DNA of 64,000 bases, from NCBI RefSeq assembly GCF_009857605.1, contig NZ_WWCT01000006.1, forward strand, positions 124,001 to 188,000, written 5' to 3'. This DNA comes from Duganella levis (GTDB lineage Bacteria; Pseudomonadota; Gammaproteobacteria; Burkholderiales; Burkholderiaceae_D). Below, one piece after another: positions 18,342 through 26,715 of this stretch (within the stretch, counting starts at the first letter, position 1; each line of letters starts with the position of its first letter). Position numbers and translations under genes: made by a program. The notes below the pieces were generated by a model. The model saw nothing but the letters and a program-made list of their open reading frames with translations, was not told the DNA's origin and searched no databases.

Positions 18342-18845
18342 ATGTTAGCTGCGCCTATCCCTGCCTACGACAAAGAGCGTCTCGCCGCCCTGCGCGAAAT
18401 GCTGATCCTGGATACACCGCCCGAAGAGCGCTTCGACAAGGTGGTGGAGTTTGCGGCACAGGAGTTCGACGTGCCGATCGCGCTGATCTCGCTGCTGGAC
18501 GAAAACCGCCAGTGGTTCAAGGCCCGCGTAGGCGTGGACGTCTGCGAGACCGCCCGCGATATCTCCTTCTGCGGCCACGTCATCCTGCAACCGGACCTGT
18601 TCATTATTCCCGATTCGCGCGCCGACGAGCGTTTTGCCGACAACCCGCTGGTGGTCAATCCGCCGCACGTGATCTTCTATGCCGGTGCGCCGTTGACCAT
18701 GCCGTCGGGCTTCGTCATCGGCACGCTGTGCATCATCGACCATGAACCGCGCACGCTGGACGCTACCGAAATGGCGATTTTCACCTCGCTGCGCGACTTG
18801 CTTCTGGAAGAACTGGCCAACCGCGCGGAGGCAAACCATGCATGA
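18342..18845 (+). CDS. GAF domain-containing protein
   Basis: 167 residues made of a single GAF domain: YDKERLAALREMLILDTPPEERFDKV followed by FDVPIALISLLDENRQWFKA and FCGHVILQPDLFIIPD, the standard arrangement of free-standing GAF sensor proteins. GAF domains bind small ligands or chromophores. No output domain is fused; the next gene, overlapping by 8 bases, encodes a receiver-like protein, so the two products may act together. The start has only a weak ribosome site. Cytoplasmic. Confidence 0.9.
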   Translation: MLAAPIPAYDKERLAALREMLILDTPPEERFDKVVEFAAQEFDVPIALISLLDENRQWFKARVGVDVCETARDISFCGHVILQPDLFIIPDSRADERFADNPLVVNPPHVIFYAGAPLTMPSGFVIGTLCIIDHEPRTLDATEMAIFTSLRDLLLEELANRAEANHA

Positions 18846-19257
18846 TGCACCTTCCAGAAACCTCAACATGCTGCTGGTGGAAGAGCAAACGCTGCTGCGC
18901 AAGACGGTATCGATGACGGCGCGCTCACTGGGCCTGGGCACTGTGCACGAAGCGGCCACCGTGCAGTCGGCCGAACGCATGCTGCGCGAACGCGCGTTTC
19001 AAGGGGCGGTGATTTCGATCGACTGCGGCGCCCAAGGCGGCTGCCACTACACGCTGGAACTGCTGGACAAAGTCCGCAACGGCCTGTCGGCCAGCGACGC
19101 CTCCATCCCCATCGCGGTGATGGTCGACCAGGCCACCGCAGACCTGATGCGCGAACTGCGCGAACGCCAAGTCAGCCGGGTCATCCTCAAACCCTTCCGG
19201 GCCAAAATCCTGCTGGAAGCGTTTGCGCAAATGTCGTCCGCTCGCGGGACTCAGTAG
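18838..19257 (+). CDS. Degenerate receiver-domain protein
   Basis: 139 residues with the length and secondary-structure order of a CheY-like receiver: strand NMLLVEEQTLLRK, helix, strand GAVISIDCG, strand IPIAVMVDQAT and the VILKPF lysine strand. The acidic pair of strand 1 is Glu-Glu, the phosphoacceptor Asp is retained in SIDCG, and the switch Thr/Ser is replaced (AVMVDQ), so phosphorylation signalling is doubtful. The gene overlaps the GAF gene by 8 bases (ATGCATGA), which indicates translational coupling. No DNA-binding or enzymatic output domain is present. Confidence 0.75.
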   Translation: MHDAPSRNLNMLLVEEQTLLRKTVSMTARSLGLGTVHEAATVQSAERMLRERAFQGAVISIDCGAQGGCHYTLELLDKVRNGLSASDASIPIAVMVDQATADLMRELRERQVSRVILKPFRAKILLEAFAQMSSARGTQ

Positions 19258-19346
19258 AACCACATCCCTCACCCTGATTTGATAGGCACCGCACAGAGGC
19301 CCAGGCGTCGCTGGCCTAGCATGGTAGCTTCTTTAAAGGAGCGGCC

Positions 19347-19676
19347 ATGAACGACATCCCCGACATGCAGGACTGCATTGACGCCTGCACCAACTGCCAC
19401 CAGGCTTGCCTGCAAACTGCACTCACGCACTGCCTCAAGATGGGCGGCCGGCACGTCGCGCCGGACCACTTCCGCTTGATGATGGACTGTGCCGCTATCT
19501 GCGAAACCTCCGCCAACCTGCAACTGAGCGGGTCCCCCTTCAGCGCGCGACTTTGTGCCCTGTGCGCAGACATCTGCCATGCCTGTGCGCTGAGTTGCCT
19601 GGAACTGGATGGCATGGAAGAATGCGCCCGCGCCTGTGAGGCGTGCGAGCACACTTGCCGTGCGATGGCTGCTTAG
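19347..19676 (+). CDS. Cys-rich four-helix-bundle copper-binding protein (Csp/DUF326-like)
   Basis: 109 residues with 16 cysteines at 10, 14, 17, 21, 29, 48, 52, 70, 73, 77, 80, 84, 93, 97, 100 and 104, mostly spaced CxxxC or CxxC along predicted helices. This is the pattern of Csp copper-storage proteins and DUF326 family members, which fill a four-helix bundle with Cu(I). There is no signal peptide, so the cytosolic Csp3-like class fits best. Start preceded by AAAGGAG. Monocistronic; the last 4 bases overlap the 3' end of the convergent 455-residue gene. Confidence 0.88.
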   Translation: MNDIPDMQDCIDACTNCHQACLQTALTHCLKMGGRHVAPDHFRLMMDCAAICETSANLQLSGSPFSARLCALCADICHACALSCLELDGMEECARACEACEHTCRAMAA

Positions 19677-21040
19677 TTGCCGAGGTGGGATTGGGTCAGC
19701 AGATCGCGCCGGGTATTTGATACTTCGGGCGTGCTGCTTTCGTCGGTCAACATGCCCATCACGTACTTCAGCACTTGCGTGGTGCGGGTGATGTGTTCGT
19801 CGACAGTCCCGCGCACCAGCATGCCATTGTGGTAGCCGATTTCGGTGTCCCTTGAGCGGTCCTCGCTGACATGCTTGAAGTAGTAGTTTTGCGAGCCCTT
19901 GCTGTTGTCCAGCGCCAGCGGCGTAGCGCCGAGGGACTCATGGAAGCTGGCCTCCAGGTGCGCGTGCTGCTTCTGCGAGATGGAGCGATTGCGCTGGCTG
20001 TCGCCGCTGATGTTGGTGCTCTGCGAGACCTGATAAGAGAATGTATCCATTTCATTCTGCCGCATCGGATTGGACGCTACCGGCGTGTCGCTCATGGAAG
20101 CGTCAAAATCCGGTAGCCCGGTCAAAAGCGCATGATCGCTGTCCGACAAATTGATGGGACGATTACTGACCACCGTGGTCTCCGACGCAACACCCGTCAT
20201 CTGCTGAAACGCCGACTTGAACGTGGCCAGTGTCGACTCGTTGGCGTGGCCACGAATACCCGCTTCGTCAAACTGCTTCAGATACGCATCCATGCCCGCC
20301 TTGCGCTGCTGCGCATTGCCCATGCCGGCCAACTGGCGCAGGTCGACGCTGACATTGGCTTTACCGTCCGGCCCATCCGAGGTGAACGAGCGCTTCGCGT
20401 GATCGACATGAAAAGTCTGCGTTTGCGCCGGCGTGGTACCAAACTGCGTTTTCGCCTCCACATCAATCGACGACACCAATGACGAATCGTAGGCCAGCAG
20501 CCCTGTGAAATCCAGCCTGGATCCATCCCGCATGCTGTCGATGGCACTCTGAAAGCCATCCGCCAGCTTGGCCAGTGCAGCGCGATCAGTCGCCCCCAGC
20601 TTGCTGCTACTGCTTACCTGTAGCGAGAGGCTATTGGCTTTGCTATCCAGGTTGACCTTGACGTCGATACCGTCAGCCATCTTGATGCTCAACGTGACTT
20701 GATATCCACCCGCTACCGGATCGGCATTCAACAGCGATACCGACTGCGAGAAATTGTTCACGTCGCGCAGCGCGGCAGCACCCAAACCGTCAAAGCGGTT
20801 CAACAGGGATTTTGAACCGTAATTGATGGTCATCAGCGACGTCAGCGGATCGCTGGATTTGACCTTCCACGTCAGCGCGCTAGCCAACGGCGCCTGCATG
20901 CTTTGCAGGCTGCCGGAAGATGCGACACTGGACGCTTGCGCCCCAGTGTCAGCAACAATGGGAAGATTTTGTTGTCCCTGCGCCTTGAATACCGGAAGCA
21001 CCGGGACAACGCTGCTGCTGAGGGGGGATATGGTCGTCAT
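19673..21040 (-). CDS. Unrecognised 455-residue protein
   Basis: I do not recognise this protein. It has no signal peptide or membrane segment, begins with a Ser/Thr/Val-rich low-complexity stretch (about 1-55), and contains no cysteine. A middle part (about 55-200) looks beta-rich (SLSIKMADGIDVKVNLDSKA), and the C-terminal half is polar and rich in Ser, Asn, Gln and His. Base composition is lower in GC than the surrounding genes. The disordered N-terminus and lack of cysteine would fit a secreted effector or appendage-related protein, but nothing shows this. It is followed by LysR on the same strand across 44 bases. Confidence 0.75.
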   Translation of the reverse strand: MTTISPLSSSVVPVLPVFKAQGQQNLPIVADTGAQASSVASSGSLQSMQAPLASALTWKVKSSDPLTSLMTINYGSKSLLNRFDGLGAAALRDVNNFSQSVSLLNADPVAGGYQVTLSIKMADGIDVKVNLDSKANSLSLQVSSSSKLGATDRAALAKLADGFQSAIDSMRDGSRLDFTGLLAYDSSLVSSIDVEAKTQFGTTPAQTQTFHVDHAKRSFTSDGPDGKANVSVDLRQLAGMGNAQQRKAGMDAYLKQFDEAGIRGHANESTLATFKSAFQQMTGVASETTVVSNRPINLSDSDHALLTGLPDFDASMSDTPVASNPMRQNEMDTFSYQVSQSTNISGDSQRNRSISQKQHAHLEASFHESLGATPLALDNSKGSQNYYFKHVSEDRSRDTEIGYHNGMLVRGTVDEHITRTTQVLKYVMGMLTDESSTPEVSNTRRDLLTQSHLGN

Positions 21041-21084
21041 AACCTATAGTAGCGACAAAATCCCTACCAAAATTAAATCCGCCG

Positions 21085-22023
21085 TCAGTAGATCTCCTGC
21101 GCCACCTCGCGCACGGACTTGAGCAGCAGCTCGGCCCCTGGCGACAGGATGTGGCCATTAACGGTGATGATGCCGAAAGCATCCATGCGGCACGGCAGCT
21201 CGATCGGCAGGATGTTCAGCACACCCTGCGACTCGTAATACTGCGCCACCGCGATCGGCATCACGTTGAGCGCGTCGGTTTGCTGCAGCAGCGGTTTAAT
21301 CAGCAGCACCGCCGTGGTGTCGACCACGTTGATCGGCACTTCCAGCCCCGCGCGGCGGAACATCAGTTCACAGCGCGCGCGCAGGATCGAGCCTTGCGGC
21401 GGCAAGATCCACGGCTGGTTGGCGATATCGCGCAGTTGCAGGTTCTTGGACTTCATCAGCGGATGGCCAACACGCACCACCGCACATGCCGGCTCGTCGC
21501 CCAGCTCCTCGTAGCTCAGTCCCTGGGCGCTTTCGCGCTCAGGAATCCGGCCGATCATGAAGTCGAGCCGGCCGCGCTGCAACTGCTCCAGCAGCACGTT
21601 GGACAGCTCCATCTCCACGCCGATGCGCAGCTTCGGCGCCAGCTGCTTGGTGCGCGTGATCGCCTTCGGCAGCAGCGAAATCCCCGGCGTCATGATGGTG
21701 CCGATGTCGACCTGCCCGGTCAGTCCGGCCTTGATGGCGACGATGTCCTCATGCGCCGCCGACAGGCTGGTCAGCGCCATGCGGGCGTGACGTATCATCG
21801 TCTCGCCGTAGATAGTTGGCTCCATGCCGCGCGGCAGACGGTCGAACAGCTGCACGCCCAGCATCTCCTCCAGATCCTTGAGCTGCTTGGACGCGGCGGG
21901 CTGCGTCATGTGCAGCTCCTCGGAGGCGCGGTGGATGTTGCGTTGTTCGTCCAGCGCGATCAGCAGCAGCAGCTGGCGCGTTTTGAGGCGCGCGCGCAGG
22001 AACCAGTTAGGGTTTGTATCCAT
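21085..22023 (-). CDS. LysR-family transcriptional regulator of the arabinose locus
   Basis: 312 residues. N-terminal winged helix (about 12-72) with the LysR signature RNIHRASEELHMTQPAASKQ and the substrate-binding effector domain behind it, including VDIGTIMTPGISLLP. The opening ARLKTRQLLLLIALDEQ resembles the GbpR/CbbR-like sugar-regulator branch, where members respond to arabinose, galactose or fucose; this is inference. It is the last gene of the minus-strand arabinose block, 57 bases after the GH43 stop, and is the only transcriptional regulator in the 27-kb block, so it is the best candidate to control it. Confidence 0.9.
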   Translation of the reverse strand: MDTNPNWFLRARLKTRQLLLLIALDEQRNIHRASEELHMTQPAASKQLKDLEEMLGVQLFDRLPRGMEPTIYGETMIRHARMALTSLSAAHEDIVAIKAGLTGQVDIGTIMTPGISLLPKAITRTKQLAPKLRIGVEMELSNVLLEQLQRGRLDFMIGRIPERESAQGLSYEELGDEPACAVVRVGHPLMKSKNLQLRDIANQPWILPPQGSILRARCELMFRRAGLEVPINVVDTTAVLLIKPLLQQTDALNVMPIAVAQYYESQGVLNILPIELPCRMDAFGIITVNGHILSPGAELLLKSVREVAQEIY

Positions 22024-22030
22024 AGGTAAA

Positions 22031-22082
22031 TGATATCAGGTTCGGCATTGATTATTATTCAATGCCATTGTTATTGATATCA
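22031..22082. promoter_or_regulatory. Nested inverted repeats upstream of the LysR gene
   Basis: Two copies of the self-palindromic octamer TGATATCA (22031-22038 and 22075-22082) flank a perfect hairpin GGCATTGA-TTATTAT-TCAATGCC (22044-22066). The right octamer contains the stop codon of the GH43 gene. Lying directly before the LysR start, it could be the autoregulatory operator or a weak terminator for the GH43 transcript. Confidence 0.45.
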
Positions 22083-23048
22083 CTTGCAAGCAGCACTAGG
22101 ATTGGCCGCAGGGCCTTCCTTGGTCTGCTTGATAAATGGAATCGTGCCGTCGGCGTTGTACGCAAACTCCTCTACCGCGACCGAACGGCGGTACTCGCCG
22201 CCACCCGGCAGTTTGGCGTTGTGATAGATGATGTAGTTCTTGCCGTTGAATTCAACAATCGCCTGGTGGATGGTCTTGACCTTGACGTTCTTCGACATGA
22301 TCACGCCGCGATAAGTCCACGGACCGGTGGCGCTTGGGCCGGTCATGTAGGCCGTCTCCTCCGGGAATTCGCGCGAATACGACAGGTAGTAGGTGCCGTT
22401 ATGCTTGTGCAGGTAGGACGCTTCCGTGAAGCGCTCCACGCCCACCGTGTGGATCGGGCCATCCAGCTCGATCATATTGGCTTTCAGCTTGGCCCACTTC
22501 AGCACCGAGTTGCCCCAGTAGAGATAGGCCTGGCCGTCGTCATCCTGGAAGATCGCCGGATCAATATCATCCCAGGCGATTTGCGTTTCCAGCGTCATGT
22601 TGTTGGTGATGAGCGCAGAACCGCGCGCGTCGACAAACGGGCCTTCCGGTTTGTCGGATACCGCCACGCCGATGGCGCGGCCTGGAATACTGGCGTGATC
22701 CACGGTAGCGTAGAAGTAGTATTTGCCATCGCGCTTGGTAATGTCGGCCGCCCACGCATCCACTTTTCCGATCGCCCATTTGAAGGCGGATGGCTGGATC
22801 GGCGAACCTCGGTCGGTCCAGTTCTTCATGTCGCAACTGCTGTACAGCCGCCATTCCTTCATCACATAGTCCTTGTCGGCCGGCGTGGCCTGGTCATGGC
22901 CGACGTACAGATAGACCGTGCCGTTTTCCACAAAAGCCGCAGGATCGGCGGTAAAAACTTTCGGCAGGATGGGATTGGCCGCTTGCGTGGCAGGCGCCAG
23001 CAAACCCGCCAGCACGCTCGCCGTAGCGAACATCAGACTTTTTTTCAA
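22080..23048 (-). CDS. Secreted GH43 glycosidase (arabinofuranosidase/xylosidase type)
   Basis: 322 residues. Signal peptide MKKSLMFATASVLAGLLAPATQA, then a single five-bladed propeller. GH43 catalytic residues by motif: general base Asp35 in FTADPAAF, pKa modulator Asp163 in DDIDPAIF and acid Glu209 in RFTEASYL. The family comprises alpha-L-arabinofuranosidases, arabinanases and beta-xylosidases; the neighbours suggest arabinofuranosidase. The start is a TTG at 23048, supported by GGAGAG 4-5 bases upstream and by the signal peptide; the next ATG would trim the basic n-region. It follows yjfF by 25 bases and belongs to the ABC importer operon. Confidence 0.9.
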   Translation of the reverse strand: MKKSLMFATASVLAGLLAPATQAANPILPKVFTADPAAFVENGTVYLYVGHDQATPADKDYVMKEWRLYSSCDMKNWTDRGSPIQPSAFKWAIGKVDAWAADITKRDGKYYFYATVDHASIPGRAIGVAVSDKPEGPFVDARGSALITNNMTLETQIAWDDIDPAIFQDDDGQAYLYWGNSVLKWAKLKANMIELDGPIHTVGVERFTEASYLHKHNGTYYLSYSREFPEETAYMTGPSATGPWTYRGVIMSKNVKVKTIHQAIVEFNGKNYIIYHNAKLPGGGEYRRSVAVEEFAYNADGTIPFIKQTKEGPAANPSAACK

Positions 23049-23073
23049 AATACTCTCCAGTGTCGTCGTTAAT

Positions 23074-24081
23074 TTATTTTTTATTGGCGCGCATGGTCAT
23101 CACGCGTTGTACTACACAGAAGATGAACAGCAGGCCGCCGATCACAATCTTGGTCCACCAGGAGCTGAGCGTGCCGTCGAAGGCAATCAGCGTCTGGATC
23201 GCACCCAGTACCAGCACGCCGGTCAGCGCGCCAGCCACGTATCCATAACCGCCGCTCAGCAGCGTGCCCCCGATGACCACGGCGGCGATGGCGTCCAGCT
23301 CCGTGCCCTGCGCGTGCAGGCCGTACCCGGACAGCATATAGAACGAAAACAGCACGCCGGCCAGCGCCGCGCAAAAGCCGGAAAAGGCATAGATCAGCAC
23401 CTTGGTGCGGGCCACGCGCAATCCCATCATCAGCGCCGACTGCTCATTGCCGCCAACGGCGTAGATGGCGCGGCCGAACGGCGTGCAATGCGCAACGTAG
23501 ATGGCGGCGGCCAGCGTCACCAGCGCAATCAGCGCGCCCGGCGAGATGAAGCAATCGCCAATCGGCAGCTGCGTTTGCGACAGGGCGACGAAGAACGGAT
23601 CGTCGATGGTGATCGAGTTAATGCTGATCAGGTAGCACAAGCCGCGCGCCAGGAACATGCCGGCCAGCGTGACGATGAACGGTTGCAGCTTGAAGTAATG
23701 GATCAACGCGCCCATGCCGGCGCCGAACACGGTGCCCAGCGCCAGCGCGATCACGATCACCAGCAGCGGCGGCAGATGCCAGGTCTGAAGCATGTAGGCG
23801 CAGATCATGGTGGTCAGCGCCAGCACCGAACCGACCGACAGGTCGATGCCGCCGGAGAGAATGACGAAACTCATGCCGACCGCGATCACCAGCAGGAAGG
23901 CGTTATCGATCAGGAGATTGAACAGCACCTGCAAGGACAGGAAGCCGGGATAGGCCGCGCCGCCCGCGCCCAGCAGCACCAGCAGCAGGAAGACTGTGAT
24001 CAGCGACGTAAAGTACGGTGACGAAATGATCGAACGCGCCGGCCGGGCGGCGGCGGGGCTGGTGGTGCTCATACTGCTCAT
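23074..24081 (-). CDS. yjfF: Furanose-type ABC importer permease YjfF
   Basis: 335 residues, about 10 membrane segments, BPD_transp_2 family. GMSFVILSGGIDLSVGSVLAL is the conserved cytoplasmic-loop motif of ribose/galactose-type permeases; the sequence and pairing with a second distinct permease match the E. coli YtfQ-YtfR-YtfT-YjfF importer, which takes up furanose sugars such as galactofuranose and arabinofuranose. Its ATG overlaps the ytfT stop by 4 bases (ATGA), so the two permeases are made in a coupled way to form a heterodimer. Confidence 0.9.
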   Translation of the reverse strand: MSSMSTTSPAAARPARSIISSPYFTSLITVFLLLVLLGAGGAAYPGFLSLQVLFNLLIDNAFLLVIAVGMSFVILSGGIDLSVGSVLALTTMICAYMLQTWHLPPLLVIVIALALGTVFGAGMGALIHYFKLQPFIVTLAGMFLARGLCYLISINSITIDDPFFVALSQTQLPIGDCFISPGALIALVTLAAAIYVAHCTPFGRAIYAVGGNEQSALMMGLRVARTKVLIYAFSGFCAALAGVLFSFYMLSGYGLHAQGTELDAIAAVVIGGTLLSGGYGYVAGALTGVLVLGAIQTLIAFDGTLSSWWTKIVIGGLLFIFCVVQRVMTMRANKK

Positions 24082-25172
24082 TGTGCTTTACCTCCGCGGG
24101 CAGCCGGGAACGCGCGCCGCCACATGGTTTTGAACTCCGCCGACTGCGATACGCAAATCACGAACACCACCACCGACTTGACCACCATGTTGACCTCCGG
24201 CGGCAGACCGATGGAGTAGATGGTGTAAGTCAGCGTCTGGATGATCAAGGCGCCGATCACGCTGCCGGCCAGGTTGAATTTGCCGCCAGCCAGCGAAGTG
24301 CCACCCAGCGTCACGGCCAGGATGGCGTCCAGTTCCAGCAGCAGGCCGGCGTTGTTGGCGTCCGCGCTCTTGATGTTGGAAGTGATCATCAGGCCGGCCA
24401 CACCGGCGCAGGCGCTGCAAAACACGTAGACAAAGAAGATCAGGACTGCCGTCTTCAGGCCGGCGAGACGCGCCGCCACCGGGTTGATGCCGACCGACTG
24501 GATAAACAGACCGAGCGCCGTCTTCCGCATTAACAGCGCGGTAACGACGAACACGGCGGCCACGATGTACAGTGAGAACGGCAAGCCAAACAGATAGCCG
24601 CTGCCGAGGAAGAAGAACGGCTGGTAGTAGACGGTGACGATCTGGCCATCGGTCAACAGCTGCGCCAGGCCGCGCCCCGCCACCATCAGGATCAGCGTAG
24701 CGACGATGGGTTGCAGGCCAAGGCCGGCCACCAGCGCGCCATTCCAGGCGCCGCACAGCAGCGCGGCGCCCATGGCGACGGCCAGCGCGATCCACATCGG
24801 CGTGTTGGCCACGTATTCCGGCGTGCCGTTGTTCATGACCATGGTGCCGCCGACCAGCATGGCGGCGACGGTGCCACTGATGGCGACGGTGGCACCGACC
24901 GAGATGTCGATGCCGCGCGTGGCGATCACCAGCGTCATGCCGATGGCGGCCAGAATCAGTGGCGCGGCGCGGTTGGCGATATCGATCAGGCTTCCGTACA
25001 GGTGGCCGTCCTTGATCTCCAGATGGAAGAAGCCAGGGACCATGATCAGGTCAATCAGCAGCAGGATCGCCAGTGCGGCCAGCGGACGGAATATGGGATG
25101 GTGCACAAACATGGGCAGACTCGGTTTGGTTGACGCGCCGGCTGCGGCGTTGCTGGCGGCGGGACTACGCAT
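24078..25172 (-). CDS. ytfT: Furanose-type ABC importer permease YtfT
   Basis: 364 residues. About 10 membrane segments with the permease loop GMTLVIATRGIDISVGATVAI, and a ~30-residue polar N-terminal extension (Ala/Ser-rich) ahead of the first helix. Partner of YjfF in a heterodimeric transmembrane domain. The start overlaps the ytfR stop by 8 bases. In this locus the importer most likely takes up L-arabinose or arabino-oligosaccharides released by the exported hydrolases; this is inferred from the neighbours. Confidence 0.9.
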   Translation of the reverse strand: MRSPAASNAAAGASTKPSLPMFVHHPIFRPLAALAILLLIDLIMVPGFFHLEIKDGHLYGSLIDIANRAAPLILAAIGMTLVIATRGIDISVGATVAISGTVAAMLVGGTMVMNNGTPEYVANTPMWIALAVAMGAALLCGAWNGALVAGLGLQPIVATLILMVAGRGLAQLLTDGQIVTVYYQPFFFLGSGYLFGLPFSLYIVAAVFVVTALLMRKTALGLFIQSVGINPVAARLAGLKTAVLIFFVYVFCSACAGVAGLMITSNIKSADANNAGLLLELDAILAVTLGGTSLAGGKFNLAGSVIGALIIQTLTYTIYSIGLPPEVNMVVKSVVVFVICVSQSAEFKTMWRRAFPAARGGKAQ

Positions 25173-26715
25173 GCTGGTCCCCTGCTGCGATGACGTGCAG
25201 CACGGTGGTGTCGTCCAGCGCGCCGCGCGGGTATTCGCCGCCTTGCTTGCGGTCGCGCATGACGACGATGCGGTCGCTCACGCGCAGCACTTCGGGCAGC
25301 TCGGACGAAATGAACAGGATGGACATGCCTTTCTTGCACAGGGCCGAGACGTAGTCCATGATTTCCTGCTTGGCGCGCACGTCGATGCCGCGTGTTGGTT
25401 CGTCCAGGATCAGCAGCCGTGGATCGGTCACCAGCCAGCGCGCCAGCAGCACTTTCTGCTGATTGCCGCCGGAGAGCGAGCCTATTGGCGTTTCGATGCT
25501 GGCGGTCTTGATGCCGAGCGCCTTGACGTATTCTTCCGCCAGTTGCTGCTGGCGTTTCAACGGAATGGCGCGCAGGATGCCCATGCGGGCTTGCAGCGCC
25601 AGGATCAGGTTCTCGCGCACCGACAGTTCGAGGATCGCGCCTTCGTGCTTGCGGTCCTCCGAGCAGAAGCCGATGCCGGCGGCGATGGCGTCGCGCGGCG
25701 ACGAGAAATTGCGCTCCTTGCCGTCAATGGTGATCGTGCCGGCATCGGCCTTGTCGGCGCCGAACAGCAGGCGCGCAGCCTCGGTACGGCCGGAGCCCAG
25801 CAGGCCGGCAAGGCCCAGCATTTCACCCTGGCCGATTTCCAGATCCATCGGCTGCAAGGCGCCCTTGCGGCTCAAGCCGACAGCACGCAGGAAGGAGCCG
25901 AAGCGCGAGCCGCCGCTGGCAGGCGCTTGCTCGGCATCCGCCTGCGCGACAGCGGGTGCTTGCGTAGCGGCCGGCGCACCAACCATCTTGTTGACCAGCT
26001 CCACGCGCGACAAATCGACGGCCAGGTATTCACCTTCCCGCTCGCCATTGCGCATCACCGTGATCCGATCCGAAATCGCATAGGTCTGATCGAGGAAGTG
26101 CGTCACAAACAGAATCGCCATGCCCTGCTCGCGCAAGCCACGCAAAACGCTGAACAGCAAATCCACTTCCTTCTCATCCAGCGAGGAAGTCGGCTCGTCC
26201 AGAATCAGCACCTTGGCCGACACCAGCAGCGAACGCGAAATCGCCACCATCTGCTGAATCGCCAACGGATACTGCGCCAGCGGCGCCGTCACATCGATCC
26301 GAATCTGCATCCGCTCCAGCAGCGCCGTGGCCTGCGTCGCCATGCTGGCCCAATCGATGCGTCCCAGCTTGCGCGGATAACGGCCAATAAAGATATTCTC
26401 CGCCACCGACAAATTCGGGCAGAGATTCACTTCCTGATAAACAGTGCTGATGCCATGGTGCTGCGCATCCAGCGTGGACTGCGGCTGGATCGCCTGGCCG
26501 GCCAGTAGAATCTGGCCCTGATCCGGCGCATACACACCGGTCAGCACCTTGATCAAAGTCGACTTACCGGCGCCGTTCTGGCCCATCAGCGTATGCACTT
26601 CACCGGGATACAGATTGAGCGACACTCCACTCAACGCCTGTACACCGGTGAAAGCCTTGCTGATGCCGCGCAGCTCCAGCACCGGATTCATGGGTGCGGA
26701 AGAATTCATCGTCAT
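25165..26715 (-). CDS. ytfR: Sugar ABC transporter ATPase YtfR (two ABC domains)
   Basis: 516 residues. Two tandem ABC domains as in RbsA/MglA-type importers: the first has Walker A GQNGAGKSTLIKVL and VLILDEPTSSLDEKE; the second has the degenerate Walker A LLGSGRTEAARLLF and LLILDEPTRGIDV, with signature LSGGNQQKVLLARWL. Between about 245 and 290 is a poorly conserved Ala/Gln-rich linker. The start at 26715 overlaps the ytfQ stop by one base (TGATG). Energises sugar import through YtfT-YjfF. Confidence 0.94.
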   Translation of the reverse strand: MTMNSSAPMNPVLELRGISKAFTGVQALSGVSLNLYPGEVHTLMGQNGAGKSTLIKVLTGVYAPDQGQILLAGQAIQPQSTLDAQHHGISTVYQEVNLCPNLSVAENIFIGRYPRKLGRIDWASMATQATALLERMQIRIDVTAPLAQYPLAIQQMVAISRSLLVSAKVLILDEPTSSLDEKEVDLLFSVLRGLREQGMAILFVTHFLDQTYAISDRITVMRNGEREGEYLAVDLSRVELVNKMVGAPAATQAPAVAQADAEQAPASGGSRFGSFLRAVGLSRKGALQPMDLEIGQGEMLGLAGLLGSGRTEAARLLFGADKADAGTITIDGKERNFSSPRDAIAAGIGFCSEDRKHEGAILELSVRENLILALQARMGILRAIPLKRQQQLAEEYVKALGIKTASIETPIGSLSGGNQQKVLLARWLVTDPRLLILDEPTRGIDVRAKQEIMDYVSALCKKGMSILFISSELPEVLRVSDRIVVMRDRKQGGEYPRGALDDTTVLHVIAAGDQHA

